Assembly: GCF_003966155.1 (NCBI RefSeq)
Contig: NZ_RXNS01000005.1
Span: forward strand, 186,001 to 250,000
DNA from: Halomonas nitroreducens
Lineage (GTDB): Bacteria > Pseudomonadota > Gammaproteobacteria > Pseudomonadales > Halomonadaceae
Direction of reading: 5' to 3'
DNA: 64,000 nucleotides
Part shown: piece after piece, positions 19,990 through 28,665 of the stretch
Numbering within the stretch: the first letter of the stretch is position 1
How the letters are laid out: each line of letters begins with the position of its first letter
Position numbers and translations under genes: made by a program
The notes under the pieces: model-generated
Databases searched by the model: none
Told to the model about the DNA's origin: nothing
What the model saw: only the letters and a program-made list of their open reading frames with translations

Positions 19990-20016
19990 GGTGTGTCCTC
20001 AAGGCGTCGGTCATGT

Positions 20017-20031
20017 ATTCCCCAAAGGAAT
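20017..20031. promoter_or_regulatory. Candidate LysR-type operator
   Basis: Perfect inverted repeat ATTCC-N5-GGAAT between the divergent LysR gene and leuC. It contains the T-N11-A core typical of LTTR binding sites and is 27 bases upstream of the regulator's start codon. It is immediately followed by an AT-rich run (TTTAATAAATAA) suited to a promoter. The assignment to this regulator is inference. Confidence 0.55.
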
Positions 20032-20156
20032 CTATTTAATAAATAACATGAATTGCTTTTATGTGCGCGCCGCGTGACACTGCTGGAAAAGCGCCAAACG
20101 GCATAGACGGAAAGATCGACCGGACACGCAAAGGGCCCCAGGCCCGGGAGAACGAG

Positions 20157-21608
20157 ATGGCAGGCCAGACCCTCTACGACAAGTTGTGGTCGCAGCACCT
20201 GGTGAAGGAGCGCGACGACGGCACCGCCCTGATCTACATCGATCGCCAGCTGCTCCATGAAGTGACCTCGCCCCAGGCCTTCGAGGGCCTGCGCCTGGCG
20301 GGTCGTCGTCCCTGGCGGATCGATGCCAACCTGGCGACCCCGGACCACAACGTGCCGACTACCCTCAAGGAGCGCGCCGAGGGCAACGCCGGCATCGAGG
20401 ATCCGGTGTCGTTGATCCAGGTGCAGACGCTGGATGACAACTGCAACGAGTTCGGCATCGAGGAGTACCGCATCAACGATCCTCGTCAGGGCATCGTCCA
20501 CGTGGTGGGGCCGGAGCAGGGCGCCACCCTGCCGGGCATGACCGTGGTCTGCGGCGACTCCCATACCGCCACCCACGGGGCCTTCGCGGCCCTGGCCCAC
20601 GGCATCGGCACCTCCGAGGTCGAGCACGTGCTGGCCACCCAGTGCCTGCTGGCCCAGAAGATGAAGAACATGCAGGTGCGCGTGGAAGGCGAGCTCGGCG
20701 TCGGTGTCACCGCCAAGGATATCGTGCTGGCCATCATCGGCGAGATCGGGACCGCCGGCGGCACCGGCTACGCCATCGAGTTTGCCGGCAGCGCCATCCG
20801 CGAACTGTCCATGGAAGGGCGCATGACCGTCTGCAACATGGCCATCGAGGCCGGGGCCCGGGTCGGCCTGATCGCCGTGGACGACACCACCATCGACTAC
20901 CTGCGCGACCGCCACTACGCCCCGACGGGCGAGCAGTGGGAGGCCGCGGTGGTCGACTGGCGCGAGCTGGTCTCCGATGCGGATGCCGAGTTCGACAAGG
21001 TGGTGACCCTGGACGCCGCCGCGATCGAGCCCCAGGTCTCCTGGGGCACCAGCCCGGAGATGGTCACCGGCATCGGCGGCGAGGTGCCGGATCCGTCCGA
21101 GGCCGCGGACGAGACCGCGCGCAACGGCATCGGCCGGGCGCTGGAGTACATGGGCCTCGCCCCCAAGCAGAAGATTACCGATATCCGCCTCGACAAGGTG
21201 TTCATCGGCTCCTGTACCAACTCGCGCATCGAGGACCTGCGCGAGGCGGCCAAGGTCGCGCGCGGCAAGAAGGTGGCCGACTCGATCAAGCTGGCCATGG
21301 TGGTGCCGGGCTCCGGCCTGGTGAAACGCCAGGCGGAAGCCGAGGGGCTCGACAAGGTGTTCATCGAGGCGGGCTTCGAGTGGCGCGAGCCGGGCTGCTC
21401 CATGTGCCTTGCCATGAACGCCGACAAGCTGGGGGCCGGTGAGCACTGCGCCTCCACCTCCAACCGCAACTTCGAGGGGCGCCAGGGCTTCGGTGGGCGT
21501 ACTCACCTGGTTAGCCCGGCCATGGCGGCGGCCGCAGCCATCGCCGGCCACTTCGTGGATGTGAGGCAGCTTGCCGCCAATGACGACGCCCAGGTACAGG
21601 AGGCCTGA
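20157..21608 (+). CDS. leuC: 3-isopropylmalate dehydratase, large subunit
   Basis: 483 residues. LeuC with LeuD isomerises 2-isopropylmalate to 3-isopropylmalate through an aconitase-type [4Fe-4S] cluster. Visible: N-terminal [36 protein letters not shown] (written here in part), and cluster cysteines in FIGSCTNSR and [12 protein letters not shown] 20157 is chosen because GGGAG precedes it and the N-terminus matches LeuC; the frame is open ~100 bases further upstream but without family-like residues. First gene of leuCDB, 3 bases before leuD. Confidence 0.97.
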   Translation: MAGQTLYDKLWSQHLVKERDDGTALIYIDRQLLHEVTSPQAFEGLRLAGRRPWRIDANLATPDHNVPTTLKERAEGNAGIEDPVSLIQVQTLDDNCNEFGIEEYRINDPRQGIVHVVGPEQGATLPGMTVVCGDSHTATHGAFAALAHGIGTSEVEHVLATQCLLAQKMKNMQVRVEGELGVGVTAKDIVLAIIGEIGTAGGTGYAIEFAGSAIRELSMEGRMTVCNMAIEAGARVGLIAVDDTTIDYLRDRHYAPTGEQWEAAVVDWRELVSDADAEFDKVVTLDAAAIEPQVSWGTSPEMVTGIGGEVPDPSEAADETARNGIGRALEYMGLAPKQKITDIRLDKVFIGSCTNSRIEDLREAAKVARGKKVADSIKLAMVVPGSGLVKRQAEAEGLDKVFIEAGFEWREPGCSMCLAMNADKLGAGEHCASTSNRNFEGRQGFGGRTHLVSPAMAAAAAIAGHFVDVRQLAANDDAQVQEA

Positions 21609-21611
21609 ACC

Positions 21612-22265
21612 ATGAAGAAGTTCGAACGCACCGAAGGCCTCGTCGCACCGCTTGACCGGGCCAACGTCGACACCGACCTGATCATCCCCAAGCAGTTTTT
21701 GAAGTCGATCCAGCGCACCGGCTTCGGCGTCAATCTCTTCGACGAGCTGCGTTACCTCGACGAGGGGCAGCCGGGCCAGGACGTCTCGCAGCGGCCGCTC
21801 AACCCCGACTTCGTGCTCAATCAGCCGCGCTACCAGGGTGCGAGCGTGTTGCTGACGCGTCGCAACTTCGGCTGCGGCAGCTCACGCGAGCATGCCCCGT
21901 GGGCGCTGGAGGACTTCGGCTTCCGGGTGGTGATCGCGCCGAGCTTCGCCGACATCTTCTACAACAACGCCTTCAAGAACGGCATCCTGCTGATCAAGCT
22001 CCCCGAGGAGCAGGTCGACCGGCTGTTTGCCGAGGTCGAGGCCAGCGAGGGCTATCGGCTTGACGTGGACCTGGAGAACCAGCGGGTGATCACGCCGTCA
22101 GGCGAGATCCTCGAGTTCGAGGTGGACGCCTTCCGCAAGCAGTGCCTGCTCGAGGGGCTCGACGATATCGGCATCACCTTGAAGGACGAGGACGCCATCC
22201 GGGCCTTCGAGGCCAAGCATCGGGCCGAGCGTCCCTGGCTGTTCCGTGATAGTGCGCAAGCCTGA
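21612..22265 (+). CDS. leuD: 3-isopropylmalate dehydratase, small subunit
   Basis: 217 residues, normal length. The swivel-domain subunit of isopropylmalate isomerase. Family marks are [23 protein letters not shown] near the N-terminus (in part), [16 protein letters not shown] in the active-site loop, and [15 protein letters not shown]. Separated from leuC by 3 bases, so translation is very likely coupled. About 167 bases then separate it from leuB. Confidence 0.97.
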   Translation: MKKFERTEGLVAPLDRANVDTDLIIPKQFLKSIQRTGFGVNLFDELRYLDEGQPGQDVSQRPLNPDFVLNQPRYQGASVLLTRRNFGCGSSREHAPWALEDFGFRVVIAPSFADIFYNNAFKNGILLIKLPEEQVDRLFAEVEASEGYRLDVDLENQRVITPSGEILEFEVDAFRKQCLLEGLDDIGITLKDEDAIRAFEAKHRAERPWLFRDSAQA

Positions 22266-22432
22266 CAATACATACTGCAATCGGCCGGAACATGGGACTG
22301 AGCCGTCGGCCGGCCCCGAAGTGTCGGGCCATCGAGGAGGCGCTGTGTGCCCATCCCTCGCCTAGGGCCTCCTCTCTGGCTTGCCACCGGCGTCCCCTCG
22401 GTTGACCGGCCACAAGGACACAAGGAATCACG

Positions 22433-23512
22433 ATGACACGCAAGATTCTGGTACTGCCGGGCGATGGCATCGGCCCGGAAATCACTGCCCAGGCCAGCCG
22501 GGTGCTGGCCGCCTGCCAGGCCCGCGGCCTGGATATCGAGGTGGAAGAGGCGCTGGTCGGCGGGGCCGCCTACGACGCCGAGGGCTCGCCGCTGCCCGAG
22601 AGCACCCTGGCCCGGGCACGCGCCGCGAATGCGGTGCTTCTCGGTGCGGTGGGCGGGCCCAAGTGGGACACGCTCGAGGACATCAGCAAGCGTCCCGAGA
22701 AGGGACTGCTGGGCCTGCGCAAGGAGCTCGGCCTGTTCGGCAACCTGCGCCCGGCGCTGCTTTATCCGCAGCTGGCCGAAGCCTCCAGCCTCAAGCCCGA
22801 GCTGGTCGCCGGTCTCGACATCATGATCGTGCGCGAGCTCACCGGCGGGATCTACTTCGGCCAGCCGCGGGGCATCGAGGAGCGCGACGGCCAGCGGGTG
22901 GGCTACAACACCTACGTCTATTCCGAGGCAGAGATCGAGCGCATTGGCCGGGTCGCCTTCGAGATGGCGAGCAAGCGCAACAAGAAGCTCTGCTCCGTCG
23001 ACAAGGCCAACGTGCTGGAAGTGACCATGTTGTGGCGCGAGGTCATGGAGCGTCTGGCGCCGGAATATCCGGACGTCGAGCTGTCCCACATGTACGTGGA
23101 CAATGCCGCCATGCAGCTGGTCCGCGCTCCCAAGCAGTTCGACGTGGTGGTTACCGGCAACATGTTCGGCGACATCCTCTCCGATGCCGCGGCGATGCTT
23201 ACCGGCTCCATCGGCATGCTGCCCTCGGCCTCGCTGAACGCGTCCGGCCAGGGCATGTACGAGCCTTGCCACGGCAGCGCCCCGGACATCGCCGGCCAGA
23301 ACGTCGCCAATCCGCTCGCCACCATCCTCTCGGTGGCCATGATGCTGCGCTACTCACTGGGCGAGGCCGCGCTGGCCGAGCGTATCGAGGCCGCCGTGGG
23401 CCAGGTGCTCGACGATGGCCTGCGCACCGCGGACATCGCCGCCGAGGGCCAGCGGACCGTGTCCACCGCCGAGATGGGTGATGCCGTGCTGGCGGCCTTC
23501 GACGCCATCTAG
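22433..23512 (+). CDS. leuB: 3-isopropylmalate dehydrogenase
   Basis: 359 residues. LeuB oxidatively decarboxylates 3-isopropylmalate with NAD+ to 2-ketoisocaproate. Visible: [12 protein letters not shown] at the N-terminus, [26 protein letters not shown], the substrate/metal block [17 protein letters not shown] and [13 protein letters not shown]. In the Pseudomonas-type backbone leuB is followed by asd; here about 7.6 kb of lasso-peptide genes lie between. A short GC hairpin (GCCCC-TCGC-GGGGC, near 23520) follows the stop. Confidence 0.97.
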   Translation: MTRKILVLPGDGIGPEITAQASRVLAACQARGLDIEVEEALVGGAAYDAEGSPLPESTLARARAANAVLLGAVGGPKWDTLEDISKRPEKGLLGLRKELGLFGNLRPALLYPQLAEASSLKPELVAGLDIMIVRELTGGIYFGQPRGIEERDGQRVGYNTYVYSEAEIERIGRVAFEMASKRNKKLCSVDKANVLEVTMLWREVMERLAPEYPDVELSHMYVDNAAMQLVRAPKQFDVVVTGNMFGDILSDAAAMLTGSIGMLPSASLNASGQGMYEPCHGSAPDIAGQNVANPLATILSVAMMLRYSLGEAALAERIEAAVGQVLDDGLRTADIAAEGQRTVSTAEMGDAVLAAFDAI

Positions 23513-23761
23513 CCTGTCTGCCCCTCGCGGGGCGCAGCTTGCTCCGAACCTCCGGCTGCGCCTCCCTTCACCTTTTCGTCAGGGGCCTGTGTGACCTCCA
23601 GGGCACGTCCGGCGCTCTGGACCCCACGACGTTGCCCGGCGACGCCGGTCTGGTCGCCCTCTGATAGAGGGCCTATCGGCAATTCCGGAAAGTCCGGTAG
23701 GGCAGAGCCTGTCTCGACTATGATGTGATATGCCATGTCAGGTTTGCACAGATAGGCCGCC

Positions 23762-24235
23762 GTGAAGACACTTCGCCGCTTCATTGATCTACCTCGTTCT
23801 CGACAGGCGTTGGTCCTCGAAGCCACCTGCTGGCTGGTACTGGCATGGCTGTTGGTGCGCATTTTCCCTTTCCGCTCATGGTCCCATTGGCTGGGTGACC
23901 AAGTGCCGGGAATGGGGGAAGTTGCGTCAGCCGATGCAAAAAGTGATGCTCTGGCGAGGGATATCTCCCGGACGATTACGGCCATCAACCAGCGCGTAGG
24001 TAGGCGATTTACCTGTCTGATGCTCGCCATGTCGCTTCAGTGGATGCTCAGCCGTCGACATATTTCCAGCAGCCTGGTGCTCGGAGCCCAGACCGAGCAG
24101 GACGTTAAGCAACGACTGTCCCTCAAAGCGCACGCTTGGGTGAGTATCGGTTCTGGGGTCGTTCTGGGTGAGATTGGGGAACAATATGCTCCGCTCTCCA
24201 GCTTTGTTCGCCGCTACCGATCACCGAAAGGATAA
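23762..24235 (+). CDS. Lasso peptide biosynthesis B2 protein (leader peptidase)
   Basis: 157 residues, typical for a stand-alone B2 transglutaminase-like protease that cuts the leader from a lasso precursor. The nucleophile is Cys85 in RRFTCLMLAMSLQWML and the catalytic His is His124 in LKAHAWVSIG. The third acid, normally downstream of HAWV, is not obvious; Glu137 is the nearest candidate. The N-terminal half carries one hydrophobic segment (LEATCWLVLAWLLVRIFPF), common in B2 proteins. GTG 23762 is the only sensible start, since a stop lies in frame 9 bases upstream. Its TAA overlaps the ATG of the cyclase gene by one base. First gene of the cluster's plus-strand operon; its promoter should lie in 23513-23761. 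Confidence 0.88.
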   Translation: MKTLRRFIDLPRSRQALVLEATCWLVLAWLLVRIFPFRSWSHWLGDQVPGMGEVASADAKSDALARDISRTITAINQRVGRRFTCLMLAMSLQWMLSRRHISSSLVLGAQTEQDVKQRLSLKAHAWVSIGSGVVLGEIGEQYAPLSSFVRRYRSPKG

Positions 24236-26133
24236 TGCCGGTGAGTGCGATCCTTGGCCGTATTCATTTATCCGGAAGGTTGGTGGACCCTACAGCATTC
24301 GCCTCTGCGCTGGCGACACTGGACCATTACGGTCGAGACGGTGCCAGCATGCGGGTCGAGGCAGGAATCGGTCTCGGCTATCAACGCCTCGATGTGTCCC
24401 CCTTTTCGGTACATGAGCGCCAGCCCCTTGTGGAAGGCCCCTATGCGATTGTTGCCGATGCCATTCTCGATAATCGTGAATCGCTCTGCGATGAATTGTC
24501 CATTGAGTCAGGCTGGCGTTCTCAAACACCCGATAGCCGGCTTCTGCTGCTTGCATACCGCCGCTGGGGGCAGGAGTGCGTACAGCGACTCGTAGGAGAT
24601 TTCGCCTTTGCACTCTGGGATAGTCGCAAACAGATACTGTTCTGCGCCAGAGATCACATTGGGGCTCGGCCCTTCTACTATCACTCTTACGGTGACAGCT
24701 TCGTCTTTTCGACTGATATCCGTGCTCTGCAAGCGTTTTCGGATCTTGCATTTGAGATCGATGAATCGCGTGTGGCCGGGTACCTGTTCTGGCCATTTGG
24801 CTGCCGTGAAGGCAGTTTCTTTCATGGCGTTTATCCTCTGCCTGCCGGACATTGCATGTCCGTGGACCATCACGGAGTATCTTTACGGGCCTACTGGCAT
24901 CCCGGTGACGTTCCAAGCATCCGCTACGCGAGACGAGAAGACTATATTGAGCATCTCCGAGAGTTGCTGGAGCAGGCGGTGAGCGATCGCCTGGTCTCGC
25001 ACTACCCGGTTGGCTCTCACCTGAGCGGAGGGTTGGATTCTGCAGGGGTGACGATTCTCGCCAGTCGCCTGATGCGGGCAAGGGGTAGGAGGCTGGACAT
25101 GTGCTACAGCTGGTCTCCCCCCATCTCGAGCGAATATCCCTTATCTGATCGAAAACGTGATGAACGCAGGGTGATCGAGGAGATCTGTCGTCGGGAAGAT
25201 ATCCGTTGTCTCTACGGACCGACCACGGGCCAGGACTATCTGGATTATCTCAAGGGTGACATTGCTCTGGAGGGAACCACCGACCTGTTCGAGGAGCATG
25301 GGGTCATGCGTCAGGCTGCTTACCGGGGTACCCGGGTCATGCTCTCAGGGTGGGGAGGAGACGAGTCTGTCACTTTCGGAGTGCGAGGTTATCCTGGTTA
25401 TCTATTGAAGCATGGGCAGTTGATGCGTCTGCTCTCGATCGCTCATAAGGCGGCCGGCGGCTATCATCGTCCAAGGAAATGGGCCAGTTTCCTTTGGCGG
25501 GAGTGTTTGCTATCCCTTCTTCCCGATAGTGTTTATGCACGCTACAGCCCCTACCTGAGGCCCGAGCAACTGGAGTTTCTGTACCGGCCTGACTTTGTCG
25601 AGCGGTTTGCGGGCTTGCTGAGCTACCGCTCGCCGGCATGGAGAGAGTATCCCGACCCTGTCGCCATGCAGGTCTTGTTGCTGACAAATGGGCATCTGGA
25701 AGGCCGCATGTCGACTTGGTCGCATTGGTCGGCCCGGCACGGCATCGTCTATCGTTATCCTCTAACAGACCTTCGCTTGCTGCGCTATACATTGGGCCTG
25801 CCCCCCGAGCTGTTGTGGTTTCAGGGCCAGGCCCGGAGCCTCTATCGCAGCGCTCTCGATGGCGTGCTCCCGCGGGAGGTTGGCAAGAACGATACTGTCA
25901 ATGAACGCAAGCGAATGAAAGTCCGGGGGGAGTGCTGGAAACTCCTTGCGTTGGAATCGACAAGAGGGGCATTCCAGCACGAGTGTCGATGGCTGGATAT
26001 GTTGGCCTTGCATACCAGAATGAGCGAAGCACCTTCCGAGATGACGTCCGCTGAGCAGATGCTGCGCTTCCTTCCCCTTTGTTCCGCTGTCCAAGTTTGG
26101 CACTTGTGGAAGTATTATGAGTTAAATAGTTGA
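24235..26133 (+). CDS. Lasso peptide macrolactam synthetase (asparagine synthetase-like, C protein)
   Basis: 632 residues. It has an asparagine synthetase B architecture: an N-terminal glutaminase-like domain without the catalytic Cys2 (starts MPVSAILG), followed by the ATP-pyrophosphatase synthetase domain with the PP-loop SGGLDS at 264-269 and SGWGGDESVTFG further on. In lasso systems this enzyme adenylates the side chain of Asp/Glu at core position 7-9 and closes the ring with the freed N-terminal amine. AAAGGA precedes ATG 24235. The absence of Cys2 argues against an ordinary asparagine synthetase and fits the B2 gene upstream and precursor downstream. Confidence 0.9.
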   Translation: MPVSAILGRIHLSGRLVDPTAFASALATLDHYGRDGASMRVEAGIGLGYQRLDVSPFSVHERQPLVEGPYAIVADAILDNRESLCDELSIESGWRSQTPDSRLLLLAYRRWGQECVQRLVGDFAFALWDSRKQILFCARDHIGARPFYYHSYGDSFVFSTDIRALQAFSDLAFEIDESRVAGYLFWPFGCREGSFFHGVYPLPAGHCMSVDHHGVSLRAYWHPGDVPSIRYARREDYIEHLRELLEQAVSDRLVSHYPVGSHLSGGLDSAGVTILASRLMRARGRRLDMCYSWSPPISSEYPLSDRKRDERRVIEEICRREDIRCLYGPTTGQDYLDYLKGDIALEGTTDLFEEHGVMRQAAYRGTRVMLSGWGGDESVTFGVRGYPGYLLKHGQLMRLLSIAHKAAGGYHRPRKWASFLWRECLLSLLPDSVYARYSPYLRPEQLEFLYRPDFVERFAGLLSYRSPAWREYPDPVAMQVLLLTNGHLEGRMSTWSHWSARHGIVYRYPLTDLRLLRYTLGLPPELLWFQGQARSLYRSALDGVLPREVGKNDTVNERKRMKVRGECWKLLALESTRGAFQHECRWLDMLALHTRMSEAPSEMTSAEQMLRFLPLCSAVQVWHLWKYYELNS

Positions 26134-26186
26134 TGATTAGCATTTTCATGCTTTCTTACTATCACTTTAGGGTTATTGCAGGCTTC

Positions 26187-26215
26187 TTGACTTTTTATGG
26201 TTCTGTAACGATATT
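26187..26215 (+). promoter_or_regulatory. Promoter of the lasso precursor gene
   Basis: TTGACT (26187-26192), a 17-base spacer and GATATT (26210-26215), a good sigma70 match in the AT-rich gap between the cyclase and precursor genes. Transcription would begin near 26222, giving a leader of about 70 bases before the precursor ATG. It would let the peptide be made in excess over the enzymes of the upstream genes. Confidence 0.6.
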
Positions 26216-26294
26216 TTACAAAAGCTCTCCAAGTGGGCTGAGTCGTGATTTGAGGGTGGGAGAGCTCGAAGGTTCGACGACTGGAGGATGCCAA

Positions 26295-26456
26295 ATGAAA
26301 AAGCCATCAGATGCCGAGATGCGTGATCGGAACAGCGAGAAACGCGAGTGGGTTAGGCCCGAACTGACATCAATGAGCGTCGAACAGACTCTCTCGGGAA
26401 GACAGAATGTGCCCGCCGAGGACATGTCAGGTCGCTCCAATGTGCCAGGCTCTTGA
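26295..26456 (+). CDS. Lasso peptide precursor (A protein)
   Basis: 53 residues, start fixed by GGAGG 7 bases upstream of ATG 26295. The leader (1-33) carries the recognition pattern W-x-x-P-x-L (EWVRPEL, 18-24) used by RRE/B1 proteins and ends VEQTL, with Thr32 at the conserved -2 position. The predicted core is residues 34-53: SGRQNVPAED followed by MSGRSNVPGS. Glu at core position 9 can close a 9-residue ring with Ser1. The core holds a near repeat, SGRQNVP and SGRSNVP, and ends in Ser, the residue phosphorylated in paeninodin-type peptides by the kinase encoded in the same cluster. An alternative core starting at Gly35 would put Glu at position 8 but breaks the Thr(-2) rule. Confidence 0.85.
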   Translation: MKKPSDAEMRDRNSEKREWVRPELTSMSVEQTLSGRQNVPAEDMSGRSNVPGS

Positions 26457-26481
26457 TTCTCTAGTCAATGCTCATCGCGGT

Positions 26482-26518
26482 TCCCTATGACATGGATGGC
26501 CACTGGTGGTCATAGGGA
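26482..26518 (+). terminator. Hairpin between precursor and B1 genes
   Basis: A perfect 10-base stem TCCCTATGAC ... GTCATAGGGA with a 17-base loop, 26 bases after the precursor stop. There is no T-tract, so it is more likely a partial terminator or an mRNA-stabilising structure that keeps the precursor transcript abundant than a full stop; B1 lies 30 bases downstream on the same strand. Confidence 0.6.
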
Positions 26519-26548
26519 GCGGGATCAGGTCCTCAAGAAAGGCGTGCT

Positions 26549-26821
26549 ATGGATAAATCAACGGTAGTGCGGCGTAATCCCTCATTACTCTTCTCTGTTC
26601 TGGACGAAGATACAGTCTTCTTCAGTGCTGATCGCGGTCAATATTATGGTACTCAGGCCGTCGGGAGTCATATTTGGGCTCTTATCGAAGAGGAAATGAG
26701 CATCTCTTCGATATGTGATAAGCTTCTCGAGCATTTTTCTGTGGATCAAGAGACATGTGAGCGTGAGGTGTCTTGCTTTATGAAGCAACTTGAAATGGAA
26801 GGGTTGATCATGATTCGATGA
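26549..26821 (+). CDS. PqqD-like RRE protein (lasso B1)
   Basis: 90 residues, the usual size of a stand-alone RiPP recognition element. The PqqD fold is suggested by the N-terminal beta-rich part (SLLFSVLDEDTVFFSADRGQYYGT, in part) and two C-terminal helices (GSHIWALIEEEMSISSICDKLLEHF, in part), the last ending MEGLIMIR. B1 binds the leader of the precursor and delivers it to the B2 protease. It converges on the ABC-transporter gene on the opposite strand with only 35 bases between. Confidence 0.88.
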   Translation: MDKSTVVRRNPSLLFSVLDEDTVFFSADRGQYYGTQAVGSHIWALIEEEMSISSICDKLLEHFSVDQETCEREVSCFMKQLEMEGLIMIR

Positions 26822-26856
26822 AGGCACTAGCCAATACCATTTTTTTATCAGAGGCG

Positions 26857-28665
26857 TTAGCGATAATGGTATGCTTGTTTCATGAACATGCCATGATAGA
26901 TTCCTCCCAAACCGACAAGTTCCTCATGCGTCCCTTTTTCGCAAATTTTTCCCTTATCCATAACGTAGATGTAGTCAGCCATTCTGACGGTTGAAAGCCG
27001 ATGGCTGATGATGAGGGCTGCGCGATGATTGATACGCTCACGGAAGGTGTCGAAAAACTCAAACTCCGCGCCAGGGTCAAGAGAGCTTGTCGGTTCGTCA
27101 AGAATTATCAGTTGTGATTCTCGCAAGAATGCTCGTGCCAAGGCGATTTTCTGCCACTGACCGATGCTTAGCTCCTGGCCATTGTCAAACATGCGTGTCA
27201 ATTGTGTATCATAGCGCGCTGGAAGATCCTCGATAAATGAGTGCGCCCCTGCCTTTAGTGCGGCCATCTCTATGGATGGCATAGAAATGGAATGATTGAT
27301 GTCACCGAAGTGGATGTTTTCGCGAACTGTCGCCGCATAGTGAGAGTAATCCTGAAAGACTACGCTAAAATACCGGCGGTATCCTTCCAGGTCGAAATCT
27401 CGAATGTCCACCCCGTCTATTGTTATGCGTCCCTCGATCGGATCATAGAGGCGACACAGGAGCTTGATGAGCGATGTCTTGCCAGAGCCATTGGCGCCCA
27501 CCAAGGCGACTATCTGTCCCGGTTTTATTCTTACATCGATTTCACATAGGGCGAAATTATTGGCATGGGGATAGCGAAAGCTTACGCTCTCGAAGCGAAT
27601 GCCTTCCACTAGTTTTTCTGGAAATTGTCTGTGAGAGTGACTGTCAACCATGGCTGGGCTCATGTCCAGGAACCTGAAAATAAGCCCCATGTAGAGGTGG
27701 TCCTCGTAAAGTCGGGAAAGCCGCTGTATCACTTCTTGACCAAGGGACTGGGCACGTTGGAAGATGAGCATGAAGAGAACCAGATCTCCGGCGCTGCTCT
27801 TGCCTTGCGAGGTCCGCCATGCAAGGTATAAAAGGACGACAAAAAAAGCAATCGTGGCGATGCTCTCCGCAGCGATATCGGCATATGTGCGTCGTTTGTT
27901 GATTTTCATGCGCCCCCGCCTAATGTGTCCGCGAAGGTTGGCATAATGGTCTTTCAAATAGTCGCCCAACTGATAGAGCCGTAGTTCCTTGGCGTGCATA
28001 TCAGATGTCATCAGCCAGTCGAGGTAGCTTGCGTGTCGCTCCATTTGGGTACGACGTCGCTGCCAATCGTATAGGTGACGGGTGAAATAAAGTCGAGCTA
28101 CTGCTGCCGGGACTATAGCGAGCATCAATACTGGCAGCAGTAGCCAATGAATCGAGACGATCAATAGCATGACGCCCGACAGCATCAGCCCGCTCCTGAT
28201 CAGCAACATCAGATTGCCAATGACCTGTGCAGGACGCTGATTTCCGGCCTCCCTTGCCCGCTCCAGCGTATCGAAGTAGTGGGGGCTTTCGTAGAAAGCG
28301 AGATCGACACTAACGGCACGTGAATGAATTTTCTGATCGATATATTCGGCAACCAGCAGTGCATTGGCTTCTTTCGCAAGATTCGACATGGCATGAGTCG
28401 CAAGGAATGCGAGAGACGTTATTCCCGTCAGGACAACGTACCATAACACTGGGGCGGCATGAGCATTGGAACCGTCCTGGGAAACAAGCTCGGTGACCAC
28501 ATCGGCGAGTTGCTTGAGAAGATATAGCACAGTCAAGCCCAAAGCCACTTCAAGTAGCATGAGCAGTGTGCTTAGCACAGACCATTTTCGACTGCCCGCC
28601 CAGACTATTGGCAGGATTCTGGAAAGGGTTCGCAGTGGGGAGAGGAATATATGCGTCTTGCTCAT
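26857..28665 (-). CDS. ABC transporter, fused permease and ATPase (lasso exporter/immunity, D protein)
   Basis: 602 residues. Residues ~1-330 are a six-helix type exporter domain; ~355-600 are the ATPase with Walker A VGANGSGKTSL, signature LSIGQWQKIALARA (a Q-rich variant of LSGGQ), Walker B LIILDEPTSSLDP and the H-loop ISHRLSTV. In lasso clusters this protein exports the mature peptide and gives self-protection. It lacks the N-terminal C39 peptidase of bacteriocin ABC exporters, consistent with leader removal by B2. Its ATG overlaps the stop of the upstream nucleotidyltransferase gene in an ATGA quartet. Last gene of the minus-strand K-N-D operon. Confidence 0.9.
   Translation of the reverse strand: MSKTHIFLSPLRTLSRILPIVWAGSRKWSVLSTLLMLLEVALGLTVLYLLKQLADVVTELVSQDGSNAHAAPVLWYVVLTGITSLAFLATHAMSNLAKEANALLVAEYIDQKIHSRAVSVDLAFYESPHYFDTLERAREAGNQRPAQVIGNLMLLIRSGLMLSGVMLLIVSIHWLLLPVLMLAIVPAAVARLYFTRHLYDWQRRRTQMERHASYLDWLMTSDMHAKELRLYQLGDYLKDHYANLRGHIRRGRMKINKRRTYADIAAESIATIAFFVVLLYLAWRTSQGKSSAGDLVLFMLIFQRAQSLGQEVIQRLSRLYEDHLYMGLIFRFLDMSPAMVDSHSHRQFPEKLVEGIRFESVSFRYPHANNFALCEIDVRIKPGQIVALVGANGSGKTSLIKLLCRLYDPIEGRITIDGVDIRDFDLEGYRRYFSVVFQDYSHYAATVRENIHFGDINHSISMPSIEMAALKAGAHSFIEDLPARYDTQLTRMFDNGQELSIGQWQKIALARAFLRESQLIILDEPTSSLDPGAEFEFFDTFRERINHRAALIISHRLSTVRMADYIYVMDKGKICEKGTHEELVGLGGIYHGMFMKQAYHYR

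Noticed and set aside
20061-20156. N-terminal extension of leuC
   Set aside because: Residues encoded here are not LeuC-like; ATG 20157 has a good Shine-Dalgarno sequence and the right start.
26130-26294. Upstream extension of the lasso precursor frame, hydrophobic in part
   Set aside because: The promoter and Shine-Dalgarno sequence for ATG 26295 lie within it; lasso leaders do not carry such a segment.
26834-26872. Terminator between the convergent B1 and ABC exporter genes (ATACCATT ... AATGGTAT)
   Set aside because: The stem is short, the loop is long, and the right arm lies in coding sequence; not strong enough to annotate.
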